Shown one piece after another: positions 9,037 through 17,265 of a DNA stretch of 64,000 nt. Where the stretch lies: NCBI RefSeq assembly GCF_901521055.1, contig NZ_CABEGA010000029.1:124001-188000 (forward strand), given 5' to 3'. This DNA comes from Cellulomonas hominis. Its GTDB lineage: Bacteria > Actinomycetota > Actinomycetes > Actinomycetales > Cellulomonadaceae. A program made the translations under genes and the position numbers. Positions within the stretch are counted from its first letter, which is position 1; every line of letters begins with the position of its first letter. The notes below the pieces were generated by a model that made no database searches, was not told the origin of the DNA, and saw only the letters and a program-made list of their open reading frames with translations.

Positions 9037-9076
9037 GAGCCCGGCCCGGCGCGCTGCTGCGTGCCGCGCCGGGCTC
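9037..9076. terminator. Bidirectional hairpin terminator
   Basis: Arms GAGCCCGGC and GCCGGGCTC (9 bp) flank a GC-rich loop that can pair further. It lies exactly between two convergent genes, so it can end transcription from both sides. No U-tract is present, as is common in actinobacteria. Confidence 0.6.
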
Positions 9077-9099
9077 TCGTGCGTCCGGGGGGTCGTCGC

Positions 9100-12000
9100 T
9101 CAGGCGCGTCGGCGACGCACGGCCAGCACGACCACCGCGCCGCCCACCAGCAGCACCACGGCGGCCGCGGCGAGCGCACCGGCGTCGGAGCCCGTGACGC
9201 CCAGCGCGGGGCGTGCGGCGGACGGGGTGCCGGCCGCCGGACCGCCGCCGGGGGTGCCCGGTGCGGCCGAGGGCTGCCCGGGTGCGGCCGACACCCGGAA
9301 CGTCACGGCGTCCGTCGAGACCGCCCCCGCGGGGTTCGTGACGGTGAGCCGCACCATCAGCCCGTCGTCCGCGGCCGTCGGCGTGTAGGTCAGGGTGTGG
9401 CGGACCTTCCCGGACGTCGGCAGCGCCGCCAGCCGCAGCGCCACCTGCCGTACGCCGTCGGTCACGACCTCCTGCGTGGCACGGGCGCCGTCCGGGACCG
9501 GACCCCACGTGCGGCCGGCGTCGCGGGAGGCCTCCCAGAGAGCCGTGCCGGCCTCGGCGTCGACGACCCAGGTCAGCGCGGCGGGCCGCCCGGCCACCGC
9601 CCGGAAGATGCCGTCGGCGGACACCCCCTCGGGCGTGGCCACCACGTCCGGGGGTGCGACGACCTCGAGCGTGGCGGCGGCGCTGGTGACGCGGACGGGC
9701 CCGGCGACGAGCGTCGCGGTGGCCACGGCACGGACACGGAGGCCGTCCTGCGAGGCGTCCGGCACGAGCGCGAGGACGGGGCCGGTCGCCCCGGGCACCG
9801 CGGTCCACGTCACGCCGTCCGGTGAGGTCTCCCAGGTGACCACGGGCGCCGGGTCGCCGGTCGCCGTGACGGTGAAGCGCGCTGTCCCGCCGGCCGGGAC
9901 GGAGGCGTCCGCGGGGTCGCTGACGACCGGCGCGCGGAGCACGTCCAGCGTGGCGGCGGCGCTCGGGACGTCCGCGGCGACGGCGTTCGACGCCAGGGCG
10001 CGGTACAGGGTGCCGTCGGCCTCGGCGGTCGCCGGCACGGCGAGCGTGCCGGCGGTCGCGCCGGGCAGGTCGGTCCAGGCGGCGCCCGGTGCGCGGCTCT
10101 GCCAGCGGAGGGCCGGCGCGGGCGTCCCGGAGGCGGACGCGGTGAACGTGGCGACGCCGCCCTCGTCGACGGTGGCGTCCGCGGGCTGCACGACGAACAC
10201 CGGCGTGGTGTGCACGTCGAGCCGGGCGGCCGCGGTGGTCACGGTGCCCCCGGCGCCCGACACGACGGCGCGCACGACCGTCCCGTGGTCCGCGGGGGAC
10301 GCCGGCCGCTCGTAGACGCTCGCGGTCGCGCCCGGCACGTCGGCCCACGAGCCGTCACCCGCGCCGGTCTGCCACTGCACGGTCGGTGCGGGGAACCCGG
10401 CGGCCGTGATCGTGAACCGAGCGGTCCCGCCGGCGACGACGGTCACGTCCTGGGGACCGGTGACCTCGGGGCCCCAGTGCACGACGAGCGCGGCCTCGGC
10501 GGACGTCGCGCTGCCGGAGGGGCTGGTGGCCACGGCACGGAACCGAGCACCCTGGTCGGCGCGGCCCGCGATCACGGTGAGCTCGCCGGTGGTCGCGCCC
10601 GGCACGTCGGTCCACGAGGAGGACCCGGCCTCGGCCCGCTGCCACGTGAGCGCGGGCGCGGGCACCCCGGACGCCGCCGCGCGGAAGGTCGCGGTGCCGC
10701 CCTCGGCGACCGTCACGTCCGCAGGGAGCGTCGTCCACGCCGGGGCGGTGTGCAGCGTGAGGGTCGCGGGCGCGCTCGGGACCTCGCCCGTGGCACCGGT
10801 CAGCACCGCCCGCACCTGGAGGCCGTCGTCGCCGGTCCCGACGACGCGCTCGTAGCGGGTCCCCGTCGCGCCCGGCACGTCGGTCCAGGTGCCGTCACCG
10901 CCGGTCTGCCACCGGACGGACGGCAGCGGGTCGCCCGCCACGCCGACCTCGAACCGCGCCGTGGCACCCGCGAGCGCCGCGGTGTCGTCGGGCTGGTCGG
11001 TGACCTCCGGGCCCCACGTCACCGACAGCGTCGCCGCCCCGCTGGTCACCGTCCCCGCGGAGCTCGTCGCGACGACCCGGTACCGCGTGCCGGTAGCCGC
11101 GCGCTCGGCGGTGACGACGAGCGTCGGGTCCGTCGCCCCGGGGACGGTGGTCCACGCGGACGCGCCGGGCGCGGACCGCTCCCACCGGAGCGCGGGTGCC
11201 GGCGACCCGGTCGCGGTCACGGTGAACGTGGCGTCGGTGCCCTCGACCGCGGTCACGCCGGCCGGGTCCGTGACGGCAGGGGGGACGGGCTGCGTGAGCG
11301 TCGTCGTCCCCGTCACGGCGTCCACGGTCGCGCGCACCGTGAGGGCGGCAGCCGGGCCGCGGGTGAACCGCGCCGAGGCGGTCGCGTCGCCGCCGAGCAC
11401 CGCGTCCTGCTGGACGGCGCCCGCGTCGGCGACCGGGTCGAACGCCCACGCGACCGCGCGGCCCGCGAGCGCCGGCAGCAGCGCCGCGGGCGCCGGCGTG
11501 CCGTCCGCGAGCACGACGCCCACAGTCGCGACGACCTCGTCGCCCGCGACCGGCCGCTCCACGTCGGCGGTCACCGCGAGGGTCGCACGCGGCTCGATGC
11601 CGGTGACGCCCACGGCCCCGCACCCTGCGGCGTCCGTGCCGGCGGGGCAGCCCCACCAGCTGGTCGCCGCCTGGACGGGCCCGACCACGGACGCCGCGCG
11701 GGAGGTCCCGGTGACGGTGTCGGTGTTGCCGACCAGGACGGAGGCCGCCACGGTGCCGCCGCCCAGCCAGAGAGCCCCGCCGTCGCCCGGCCCGCCCGAC
11801 CCGGAGACCCGGTTGCCCTCGACCCGCGTCCCCTGCACCGACGCCGTCCCGGTGGCGAGCACCGCGCCGCCGCGGGCCGCGGCCACCGCACCGGACGTGA
11901 CCAGGTTGCCGGTGAGCGTCGAGCCCTGGACGGTCAGGAGCGCACCGTCGACGAACAGCGCCCCGCCGCCGAGCACGCCGGACGCGGACCCGCCCGTCAC

Positions 12001-12762
12001 GGTGTTGCCGTCGAACGTCGAGCCGGTGACCAGGACGCGGTCGGGCGCGCCGACGCCGAGCATGGCGACCGCACCGCCGGGCGCACCGTCGGCGGTGTTG
12101 CCCGAGAAGGTGCAGCGGTCGATCGTCAGGGTCCCGCCGGACATCTGCACGGCGCCACCGGCCGCGGCGGCGTCCCCCGCGCCGACGGCGTTCGCGTTGT
12201 CGCGCACGACGCAGTCGCGCAGCGTGAGCGCGTCCGGACGGTCGGGGTCGCCGGTGCCCGCGAGCACCGCGCCGCCCCCGGGGGTGACCGCGGCGTCGGC
12301 GGCGCTCGGCACGCCACCCCGGAGCTCCACACCCTCGAGCGTCACGTCGACGCCGCCGACCAGCCGCGGGTCGAGATCGAGGATCCGGCGGCCCGCTCCG
12401 TCGACGGTCCACGAACCGGTGGAGGTCACCCTCAGCGTGGCGGGACCGGCCGGCGCGTACGTCAGCGGACCGGCGGCGAGCGTCACCGTCGTCCCCGCCG
12501 GCACCGACACGACCGCGCTCGGCTCCGCCGCGGCGAGGCAGAGCGCCTCGCGCAGCGTGGTCCCCGCGGCACCGTCGGAGCAGCCCGTCGCGAGCGCCGC
12601 GTCGGAGCCGGTCGTGACCGCGACGGCCACGGGGTCCGCAGCGGCCGCCGCCGTCGCCGCGAACGGGGCCCCGGCCGACGCCACCGTCCCGGCGGACGCC
12701 ACGACGGCGGCCAGCGCCAGCGTCGCGAGGGCGCGCCGCAGCGCGGGTCGAGGGGGGAGCAC
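9100..12762 (-). CDS. Large wall-anchored surface protein: beta-helix plus Ig-like repeats
   Basis: This 1220-residue secreted protein begins at a GTG (12762) with a signal peptide (about 1-42, ending in an Ala-rich stretch). Residues 45-375 have the GNTADGAPGGAV/GGGALF-type repeats of a right-handed beta-helix, as in polymorphic outer-membrane or CSLREA-type proteins. Residues 495-1036 hold six Ig-like repeats of about 90 residues, with a diverged seventh to about 1158. The C-terminus is a sorting signal: LGVTG at 1187-1191, a hydrophobic helix, then RRRRA. This resembles class E sortase (LAxTG) substrates. The likely role is adhesion or surface architecture; no catalytic domain is seen. Confidence 0.8.
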   Translation of the reverse strand: MLPPRPALRRALATLALAAVVASAGTVASAGAPFAATAAAAADPVAVAVTTGSDAALATGCSDGAAGTTLREALCLAAAEPSAVVSVPAGTTVTLAAGPLTYAPAGPATLRVTSTGSWTVDGAGRRILDLDPRLVGGVDVTLEGVELRGGVPSAADAAVTPGGGAVLAGTGDPDRPDALTLRDCVVRDNANAVGAGDAAAAGGAVQMSGGTLTIDRCTFSGNTADGAPGGAVAMLGVGAPDRVLVTGSTFDGNTVTGGSASGVLGGGALFVDGALLTVQGSTLTGNLVTSGAVAAARGGAVLATGTASVQGTRVEGNRVSGSGGPGDGGALWLGGGTVAASVLVGNTDTVTGTSRAASVVGPVQAATSWWGCPAGTDAAGCGAVGVTGIEPRATLAVTADVERPVAGDEVVATVGVVLADGTPAPAALLPALAGRAVAWAFDPVADAGAVQQDAVLGGDATASARFTRGPAAALTVRATVDAVTGTTTLTQPVPPAVTDPAGVTAVEGTDATFTVTATGSPAPALRWERSAPGASAWTTVPGATDPTLVVTAERAATGTRYRVVATSSAGTVTSGAATLSVTWGPEVTDQPDDTAALAGATARFEVGVAGDPLPSVRWQTGGDGTWTDVPGATGTRYERVVGTGDDGLQVRAVLTGATGEVPSAPATLTLHTAPAWTTLPADVTVAEGGTATFRAAASGVPAPALTWQRAEAGSSSWTDVPGATTGELTVIAGRADQGARFRAVATSPSGSATSAEAALVVHWGPEVTGPQDVTVVAGGTARFTITAAGFPAPTVQWQTGAGDGSWADVPGATASVYERPASPADHGTVVRAVVSGAGGTVTTAAARLDVHTTPVFVVQPADATVDEGGVATFTASASGTPAPALRWQSRAPGAAWTDLPGATAGTLAVPATAEADGTLYRALASNAVAADVPSAAATLDVLRAPVVSDPADASVPAGGTARFTVTATGDPAPVVTWETSPDGVTWTAVPGATGPVLALVPDASQDGLRVRAVATATLVAGPVRVTSAAATLEVVAPPDVVATPEGVSADGIFRAVAGRPAALTWVVDAEAGTALWEASRDAGRTWGPVPDGARATQEVVTDGVRQVALRLAALPTSGKVRHTLTYTPTAADDGLMVRLTVTNPAGAVSTDAVTFRVSAAPGQPSAAPGTPGGGPAAGTPSAARPALGVTGSDAGALAAAAVVLLVGGAVVVLAVRRRRA
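9655..11280 (-). repeat. Six tandem Ig-like repeats (coding)
   Basis: Repeats begin near residues 495, 584, 673, 764, 853 and 944 of the surface protein. Each contains a PA(D)xTVxEGGTATF strand, a PAPALRWQ segment and a W(T/A)DVPGAT segment. Repeats 2 and 4 share WQTG-GDG-W-DVPGAT-YER and a following HTxP linker that repeats 1 and 3 lack. The array therefore seems to have grown by duplication of a two-domain unit. Confidence 0.75.
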
Positions 12763-12779
12763 GCAGGAAGACTAGGTGT

Positions 12780-12813
12780 TTCACCCGGTCAGCGGGCACG
12801 CCGTCTGGGTGAA
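12780..12813. promoter_or_regulatory. Spaced inverted repeat TTCACCC / GGGTGAA
   Basis: Seven-base arms at 12780-12786 and 12807-12813 lie in the 102-bp divergent gap between the surface-protein gene and the DUF6916/tail-collar genes. A nested GGTG-TTT-CACC overlaps the left arm. This could be a shared operator or promoter region, but nothing beyond symmetry and position supports that. Confidence 0.35.
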
Positions 12814-12864
12814 TTCTCGTAGGCTCACCCCCGCTCACCATCCCCGCAAGGTCCTGGAGTCCCC

Positions 12865-13227
12865 GTGCCCACGCGCCGCACCGTGCTAGTGGCGGGTGCC
12901 ACCGTCGCCGTCGCGGCGGCCACCGGCGGCGTGGCCCTCGGGGTGCGGCGTCCCCGGCTCGCGCTGACCGTCGCGGCGCTGCGACCGCTCGTCGGCTCCC
13001 GGTTCGACGTCGATGGCGTGCCGTTCACCCTCAGCGACCTCACCGGGCTGAGCGACGCGACGCCGCGCGACGACGCGTTCCGCCTCGTGCTGACCGCGGA
13101 CCGTCCCGTCGAGCTCCCGGGCGGCACCCGCACGTTCACGCACGCGAGCGGGGACCTGCTCCTGTCCACCGAGCCCGTCGGCCCCGAGGGGACGACCCTC
13201 GAGGCCGTCGTGCACCGCGCGGCCTGA
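12865..13227 (+). CDS. DUF6916-like protein with Tat-like N-terminus
   Basis: This 120-residue protein starts at a GTG. The N-terminus MPTRRTVLVAGATVAVAAATGG resembles a short Tat or Sec leader, with TRRTVL close to a twin-arginine motif. The remaining roughly 85 residues (LVGSRFDVDGVPFTLSDLTG and following) resemble the small DUF6916 domain found beside tail-collar (microcystin-dependent-protein) genes in actinobacteria. It is first in a run of three same-strand genes with the two collar genes. Function is unknown; the family call comes from sequence resemblance plus context. Confidence 0.6.
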   Translation: MPTRRTVLVAGATVAVAAATGGVALGVRRPRLALTVAALRPLVGSRFDVDGVPFTLSDLTGLSDATPRDDAFRLVLTADRPVELPGGTRTFTHASGDLLLSTEPVGPEGTTLEAVVHRAA

Positions 13228-13277
13228 CGCGACGCCCGCCGCCGACCGCACCGACAGCCCGACCCGGAGGCAGATGC

Positions 13278-13775
13278 ATGGAGCCCTACATCGGTGAGAT
13301 CCGCATGTTCGCCGGGAGCTTCGCCCCCGCCGGGTGGGCGCTGTGCGACGGCCAGGTGCTGCAGATCAGCGACAACGAGACGCTGTTCTCGCTCCTCGGC
13401 ACGCGGTACGGCGGCGACGGCTCGACCACGTTCGCCCTCCCCGACCTGCGCGGCCGGTTCGCCGTGCACGCGTCCGACGCCGCGTCCCGTGGGGGCGTCG
13501 GCGGCTCCGCGTCGGTGACGCTGACCACGGACCACCTGCCGCCGCACACCCACACCGTGCTCGCGTCCGCGGCCGCCGCGACGTCCGGCGACCCCCGCTC
13601 GGGCGTGTGGGCGGCCTCCACCGCGCCGGCGTTCTCCCCGGACGCCCCGGCCCGGGACATGGCCGCCGACGTCGTCGCGCCGGCGGGTGGCGGCGCCCCG
13701 GTCGGCACGCTGCCCCCGCACACCGGCCTGACGTTCATCATCGCGCTCGCCGGCATCTTCCCTCCGCAGCCCTGA
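13278..13775 (+). CDS. Phage tail-collar domain protein (MdpB-like)
   Basis: This 165-residue protein opens MEPYIGEIRMFAGSFAPAGW and contains LFSLLGTRYGGDGSTTFALPD plus a HLPPHTH segment. Those are the diagnostic parts of the tail-collar/microcystin-dependent-protein family, related to short tail fibres. Chromosomal copies are often found in sets outside prophages. No signal peptide is present. A GGAGG at 13266 supports this ATG. It sits 50 bp after the DUF6916 gene and 10 bp before the second collar gene. No phage structural genes are nearby, so this is not a prophage remnant by context. Confidence 0.85.
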   Translation: MEPYIGEIRMFAGSFAPAGWALCDGQVLQISDNETLFSLLGTRYGGDGSTTFALPDLRGRFAVHASDAASRGGVGGSASVTLTTDHLPPHTHTVLASAAAATSGDPRSGVWAASTAPAFSPDAPARDMAADVVAPAGGGAPVGTLPPHTGLTFIIALAGIFPPQP

Positions 13776-13785
13776 GGACGCTCCC

Positions 13786-14820
13786 GTGGACCCCTTCATC
13801 GCCGAGATCCGGCTCTTCCCCTACGGCCACGTCCCGCGAGGGTGGGCGGCGTGCGACGGGACCGTGCTGCAGGTGACCCAGTGGCCGGCGCTGTTCTCGC
13901 TGCTCGGCACCACGTACGGCGGCGACGGCCGGACCACGTTCGCCCTGCCCGACCTGCGGGGCGCCGTACCCGTGCACCCGGGCACGGAGGTCCAGCACGG
14001 CCAGCGCGGCGGCTCGACCACGCACACCCTCACGGCCGGCGAGATGCCGCGGCACTCGCACCCGCTGTCGGCCGACGCGGGCGCGGCCGACACCGCGGAC
14101 CCCGCCGGTGCACGCTGGGCGGCCACCGAGCGGCCGCACTACGGCACCGCCGCGCAGGTGGCCATGCACCCCTCCGCGCTGGGCCCGGCCGGTGGCGGCC
14201 AGCCCTTCAGCACCATGCCGCCGCACCTCAGGCTCTGCTACGCCATCGCGCTCCAGGGCGTCTTCCCCTCGCGGGACACCGACCAGGCGCTCGACTCGTT
14301 CCTCGGGGAGGTCCGGCTGTTCGCGGGCACGTTCACCCCCGCCGGGTGGGCGCGGTGCGACGGCCAGATCCTCGCCATCCAGCAGCAGACGGCCCTGTAC
14401 GCGCTGCTCGGCGTCCAGCACGGCGGCGACGGCACGAGCACCTTCGCCCTGCCGGACCTGCGGGACCGCACACCGGTGCACCAGGGGACGCGGCCCGGCG
14501 GCAGCACGCTCGCGGTCGGCGAGCGGGCCGGGTCGGCCACCGTCCAGCTCACCGCGCAGCACCTGCCGCCGCACACCCACCCGGCCCGCGCGGCGGGCGG
14601 GGCGCGGGGCACGACCGGCAACCCCTCGGGCGCCACGTGGGCCGTCGCCCAGCAGGGCCGGGCACGCGAGGAGCTGTACACGACCCAGCACACCGACCCG
14701 GTGGCGCTGGGCGCCGTCGTCGGCGACGCCGGTGGTGGCCAGCCGTTCTCCGTGCGGCCGCCCTACACCGGGATCTCGATGATCCTGTCCCTCACGGGCG
14801 ACTACCCGATGCGCGACTGA
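13786..14820 (+). CDS. Tandem double tail-collar domain protein (MdpB-like)
   Basis: This 344-residue protein contains two complete collar domains in one chain. Domain 1 (about 1-163) opens MDPFIAEIRLFPYGHVPRGW and has FSLLGTTYGGDGRTTFALPD. Domain 2 (from about 165) repeats the plan with LDSFLGEVRLFAGTFTPAGW and YALLGVQHGGDGTSTFALPD. Family members are normally about 170-180 residues, so this is a fusion or internal duplication. The GTG start lies 10 bp after the previous collar gene, indicating one operon. A 15-bp hairpin follows the stop. Confidence 0.85.
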   Translation: MDPFIAEIRLFPYGHVPRGWAACDGTVLQVTQWPALFSLLGTTYGGDGRTTFALPDLRGAVPVHPGTEVQHGQRGGSTTHTLTAGEMPRHSHPLSADAGAADTADPAGARWAATERPHYGTAAQVAMHPSALGPAGGGQPFSTMPPHLRLCYAIALQGVFPSRDTDQALDSFLGEVRLFAGTFTPAGWARCDGQILAIQQQTALYALLGVQHGGDGTSTFALPDLRDRTPVHQGTRPGGSTLAVGERAGSATVQLTAQHLPPHTHPARAAGGARGTTGNPSGATWAVAQQGRAREELYTTQHTDPVALGAVVGDAGGGQPFSVRPPYTGISMILSLTGDYPMRD

Positions 14821-14852
14821 GCCGCGGCTGCCCTGCCCCTCACGGCCACCGA

Positions 14853-14902
14853 GTGGAGCGTCCGGCCCGACTCGCCGGTGCGTGTCCGGCCGGACGCTCC
14901 AC
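14853..14902. terminator. Hairpin terminator after the tail-collar genes
   Basis: Perfect 15-bp arms (GTGGAGCGTCCGGCC and its complement) enclose a 20-base loop, 32 bp after the stop at 14820. It is a strong candidate terminator for the three-gene plus-strand unit. The rest of the 180-bp gap before the permease shows no gene. Confidence 0.7.
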
Positions 14903-15000
14903 CCGACCCCGTCCCGGGCCTCGCGTCGACCCTCGCGTCACCTCCCGGACACCCGGGTCCGGCACACTGACGCCGGGGTCGACGCGGGAGGGGACGCACG

Positions 15001-16254
15001 GTGACGGACGCAGGGCTGGTGCGGCGCCTCGGGACGGGCGACGCGGTGCTGATCGGCCTCGGCTCGATGGTCGGCGCCGGGGTGTTCGCCGCGTTCGCGC
15101 CCGCGGCGCAGGCGGCGGGGTCGGCGCTGCTGGTCGGGCTCGTGATCGCCGCCGCCGTCGCGTACGCCAACGCCACCGCGTCCGCGCAGCTCGCCGCGCA
15201 GTACCCGACGTCCGGCGGCACGTACGTGTTCGGGCGCGAGCGCCTCGGCCCGTGGTGGGGGTTCGTGGCGGGGTGGTCGTTCGTGGTCGGCAAGACGGCG
15301 AGCTGCGCGGCGATGGCGCTCACGTTCGCGGCGTACGCGGTGCCGCCCGGCTGGCAGCGGCCCGCCGCGGCCGGGGCGGTCGTGGCGCTCACCGCCGTGA
15401 ACCTGCGCGGGATCACGCGCACCGCCCGGCTGACGCGGGTCGTCGTGGCCGTGGCGCTCGCCGCGCTGGTGACGGCCGTGCTCGCGGCCCTGCTGGGCGG
15501 CGACCCGTCCTGGGCCCGCGTCACGGCTCCCGGCGGCGCGGTCTGGTCCGGGGTGCTCGGGTCGGCGGGGCTGCTGTTCTTCGCGTTCGCCGGTTACGCG
15601 CGCCTGGCCACGATGGGCGAGGAGGTGCGGGACCCGGCGCGGACCATCCCGCGCGCGATCCAGGTGGCGCTCGGCCTGGCGTTGCTCGTGTACGCCGCGG
15701 TCGCCGTGGCGCTGCTGACGGTGCTGGGCCCCGACGGCGTCGCGTCGAGCGCGGCACCCGTCGCGGCGATGGCGGACGCCACCGGGTGGTCCTGGGCCGT
15801 GCCGGTGGTGCGCCTCGGCGCGGTGGCGGCGTCCCTCGGGGCGCTGCTGGCCCTCGTCGCCGGCGTCAGCCGGACCGCGCTCGCGATGGCGCGCACGGGC
15901 GACCTCCCGACGGCGCTCGCCGCCGTGCACCCGCGGTACCGGGTGCCGCACCGGGCGGAGCTCGCGCTGGGCGCGGTGGTCGTGGTCCTCGTGCTGACCG
16001 TCGACCTGCGCGGCGCCATCGGCTTCTCGTCGTTCGGCGTCCTGGTCTACTACCTGGTCGCGAACCTCGCCGCCCTCACGCAGGACCGCGCCCACCGGCG
16101 GTTCCCGCGCGCGTTGCAGGTGCTCGGCGTGGCCGGTTGCGCGGTGCTCGCGGCGACGCTCCCCGTGGGTGCGGTCGTCGGCGGCATCGCGGTGCTGGCG
16201 GTCGGGGTCGCCGGCCGGGCCCTGCGGCTCCGGCTCCGCGACGGGCGCGGGTAG
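15001..16254 (+). CDS. APC-superfamily amino-acid permease
   Basis: This 417-residue protein has about 12 hydrophobic helices. The APC signature IGLGSMVGAGVFAAFAPAA lies in helix 1, and the segment QYPTSGGTYVFGRERLGPWWGFVAGW covers helices 2-3. It is a predicted secondary transporter for amino acids in the cytoplasmic membrane. The GTG at 15001 is the plausible start; there is no strong GGAGG, but AGGGGACGC lies just upstream. It stands alone, convergent with the Gfo/Idh/MocA gene 11 bp downstream. Substrate cannot be assigned. Confidence 0.85.
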   Translation: MTDAGLVRRLGTGDAVLIGLGSMVGAGVFAAFAPAAQAAGSALLVGLVIAAAVAYANATASAQLAAQYPTSGGTYVFGRERLGPWWGFVAGWSFVVGKTASCAAMALTFAAYAVPPGWQRPAAAGAVVALTAVNLRGITRTARLTRVVVAVALAALVTAVLAALLGGDPSWARVTAPGGAVWSGVLGSAGLLFFAFAGYARLATMGEEVRDPARTIPRAIQVALGLALLVYAAVAVALLTVLGPDGVASSAAPVAAMADATGWSWAVPVVRLGAVAASLGALLALVAGVSRTALAMARTGDLPTALAAVHPRYRVPHRAELALGAVVVVLVLTVDLRGAIGFSSFGVLVYYLVANLAALTQDRAHRRFPRALQVLGVAGCAVLAATLPVGAVVGGIAVLAVGVAGRALRLRLRDGRG

Positions 16255-16265
16255 CCGCGGGTGGC

Positions 16266-17255
16266 TCAGCGCAGCGGCGCGGGCTGCCGCGGCGCCATCC
16301 CCGCGGCGCGGTAGGCGTCGTCCACGAGCCGCATCGCCGCCACCGCCTGCGTGGTCCCGGACACGGGGTCGCCGCCGCGCAGCACCGCGTCCGCGAACGA
16401 CCGCAGCATCCAGACGTACGAGCCGGTCGGGTCCACCGGCTCCTCGCGGGTCTCCCCGTCGCGCTCGACCAGGATCCGGCCGCCGTTCTGAGGGGCGTAC
16501 GGCGCCTCGACGGTGATCGTCCCGGCGGTGCCGGTGATCCGCGCCCGCACCTGGTGGTCCTCGGCCTGCACCATGCTCGCGCGGACGGTGCCGTCCACCC
16601 CGCCCGGCAGGTCCAGGTGCACCACGATCGACGCGTCGACGCCGTCCACCTCGACGGCCTCGGCGGACCGCACCGTGGGCGCACCGAGCACGTGGGTGAG
16701 GAACCGCAGGGGGTAGACGCCCAGGTCCATGAGGGCGCCGCCGCCCATCGACTCCTGCCAGCGGATGTCCGACCGGTCGGCGATCTCGACGCAGAAGTCC
16801 GCCTCGGCGCTGACCACGTCCCCGATCGCGCCCTCGGCCAGCAGCTCGCGCAGCCGGGCCCACGACGGGTGGTGCTGGGAGTGGAACGCCTCCATGACGA
16901 CCAGGCCAGAGCCGGCGGCGGCGGCCGCGACGTCCTCGGCCTCGTCGGCGTTCGCGGTGAACGGCTTCTCGCACAGCACGTGCTTGCCGGCGGCGATCGC
17001 CCGCAGCATCCACACCCCGTGCAGGGCGGCGGGGGTCGGCACGTACACCGCGTCCACGTCGGGGTCGGCGAGCAGCGCGTCGTAGTCGTCCAGCACGCGG
17101 GGGATGCCGTCGCGCTCCGCCATCTCCTGGGCCCGGGACCGGTCGCGGGCCGCGATGGCCGTGACCTCGATCTCCGGGACGGATGCGGCGGGCGTGACCA
17201 CCGCGTTCTGCAGGATGCGGGCAGCACCCAGGACTCCGAGACGCACCGTCGACAT
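16266..17255 (-). CDS. Gfo/Idh/MocA-family oxidoreductase
   Basis: This 329-residue NAD(P)-dependent enzyme is of the glucose-fructose oxidoreductase/inositol dehydrogenase fold. The Rossmann start is VRLGVLGAARI, and CEKPFTANADEAE carries the conserved EKP lysine motif. The C-terminal domain starts near the AFHSQHHP segment typical of the family. Substrates are usually sugars, cyclitols or trans-dihydrodiols, and none is indicated here. The ATG at 17255 is chosen because the fold begins at once. It is 10 bp downstream of the NB-ARC regulator stop, on the same strand, so co-transcription is possible. Confidence 0.85.
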   Translation of the reverse strand: MSTVRLGVLGAARILQNAVVTPAASVPEIEVTAIAARDRSRAQEMAERDGIPRVLDDYDALLADPDVDAVYVPTPAALHGVWMLRAIAAGKHVLCEKPFTANADEAEDVAAAAAGSGLVVMEAFHSQHHPSWARLRELLAEGAIGDVVSAEADFCVEIADRSDIRWQESMGGGALMDLGVYPLRFLTHVLGAPTVRSAEAVEVDGVDASIVVHLDLPGGVDGTVRASMVQAEDHQVRARITGTAGTITVEAPYAPQNGGRILVERDGETREEPVDPTGSYVWMLRSFADAVLRGGDPVSGTTQAVAAMRLVDDAYRAAGMAPRQPAPLR

Positions 17256-17265
17256 GCCTCGCACC

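Noticed and set aside
13278-14820. Prophage tail module
   Set aside because: Only tail-collar domains are present; no capsid, tail tube, lysis or integrase genes are nearby, and collar-domain genes are common outside phages.
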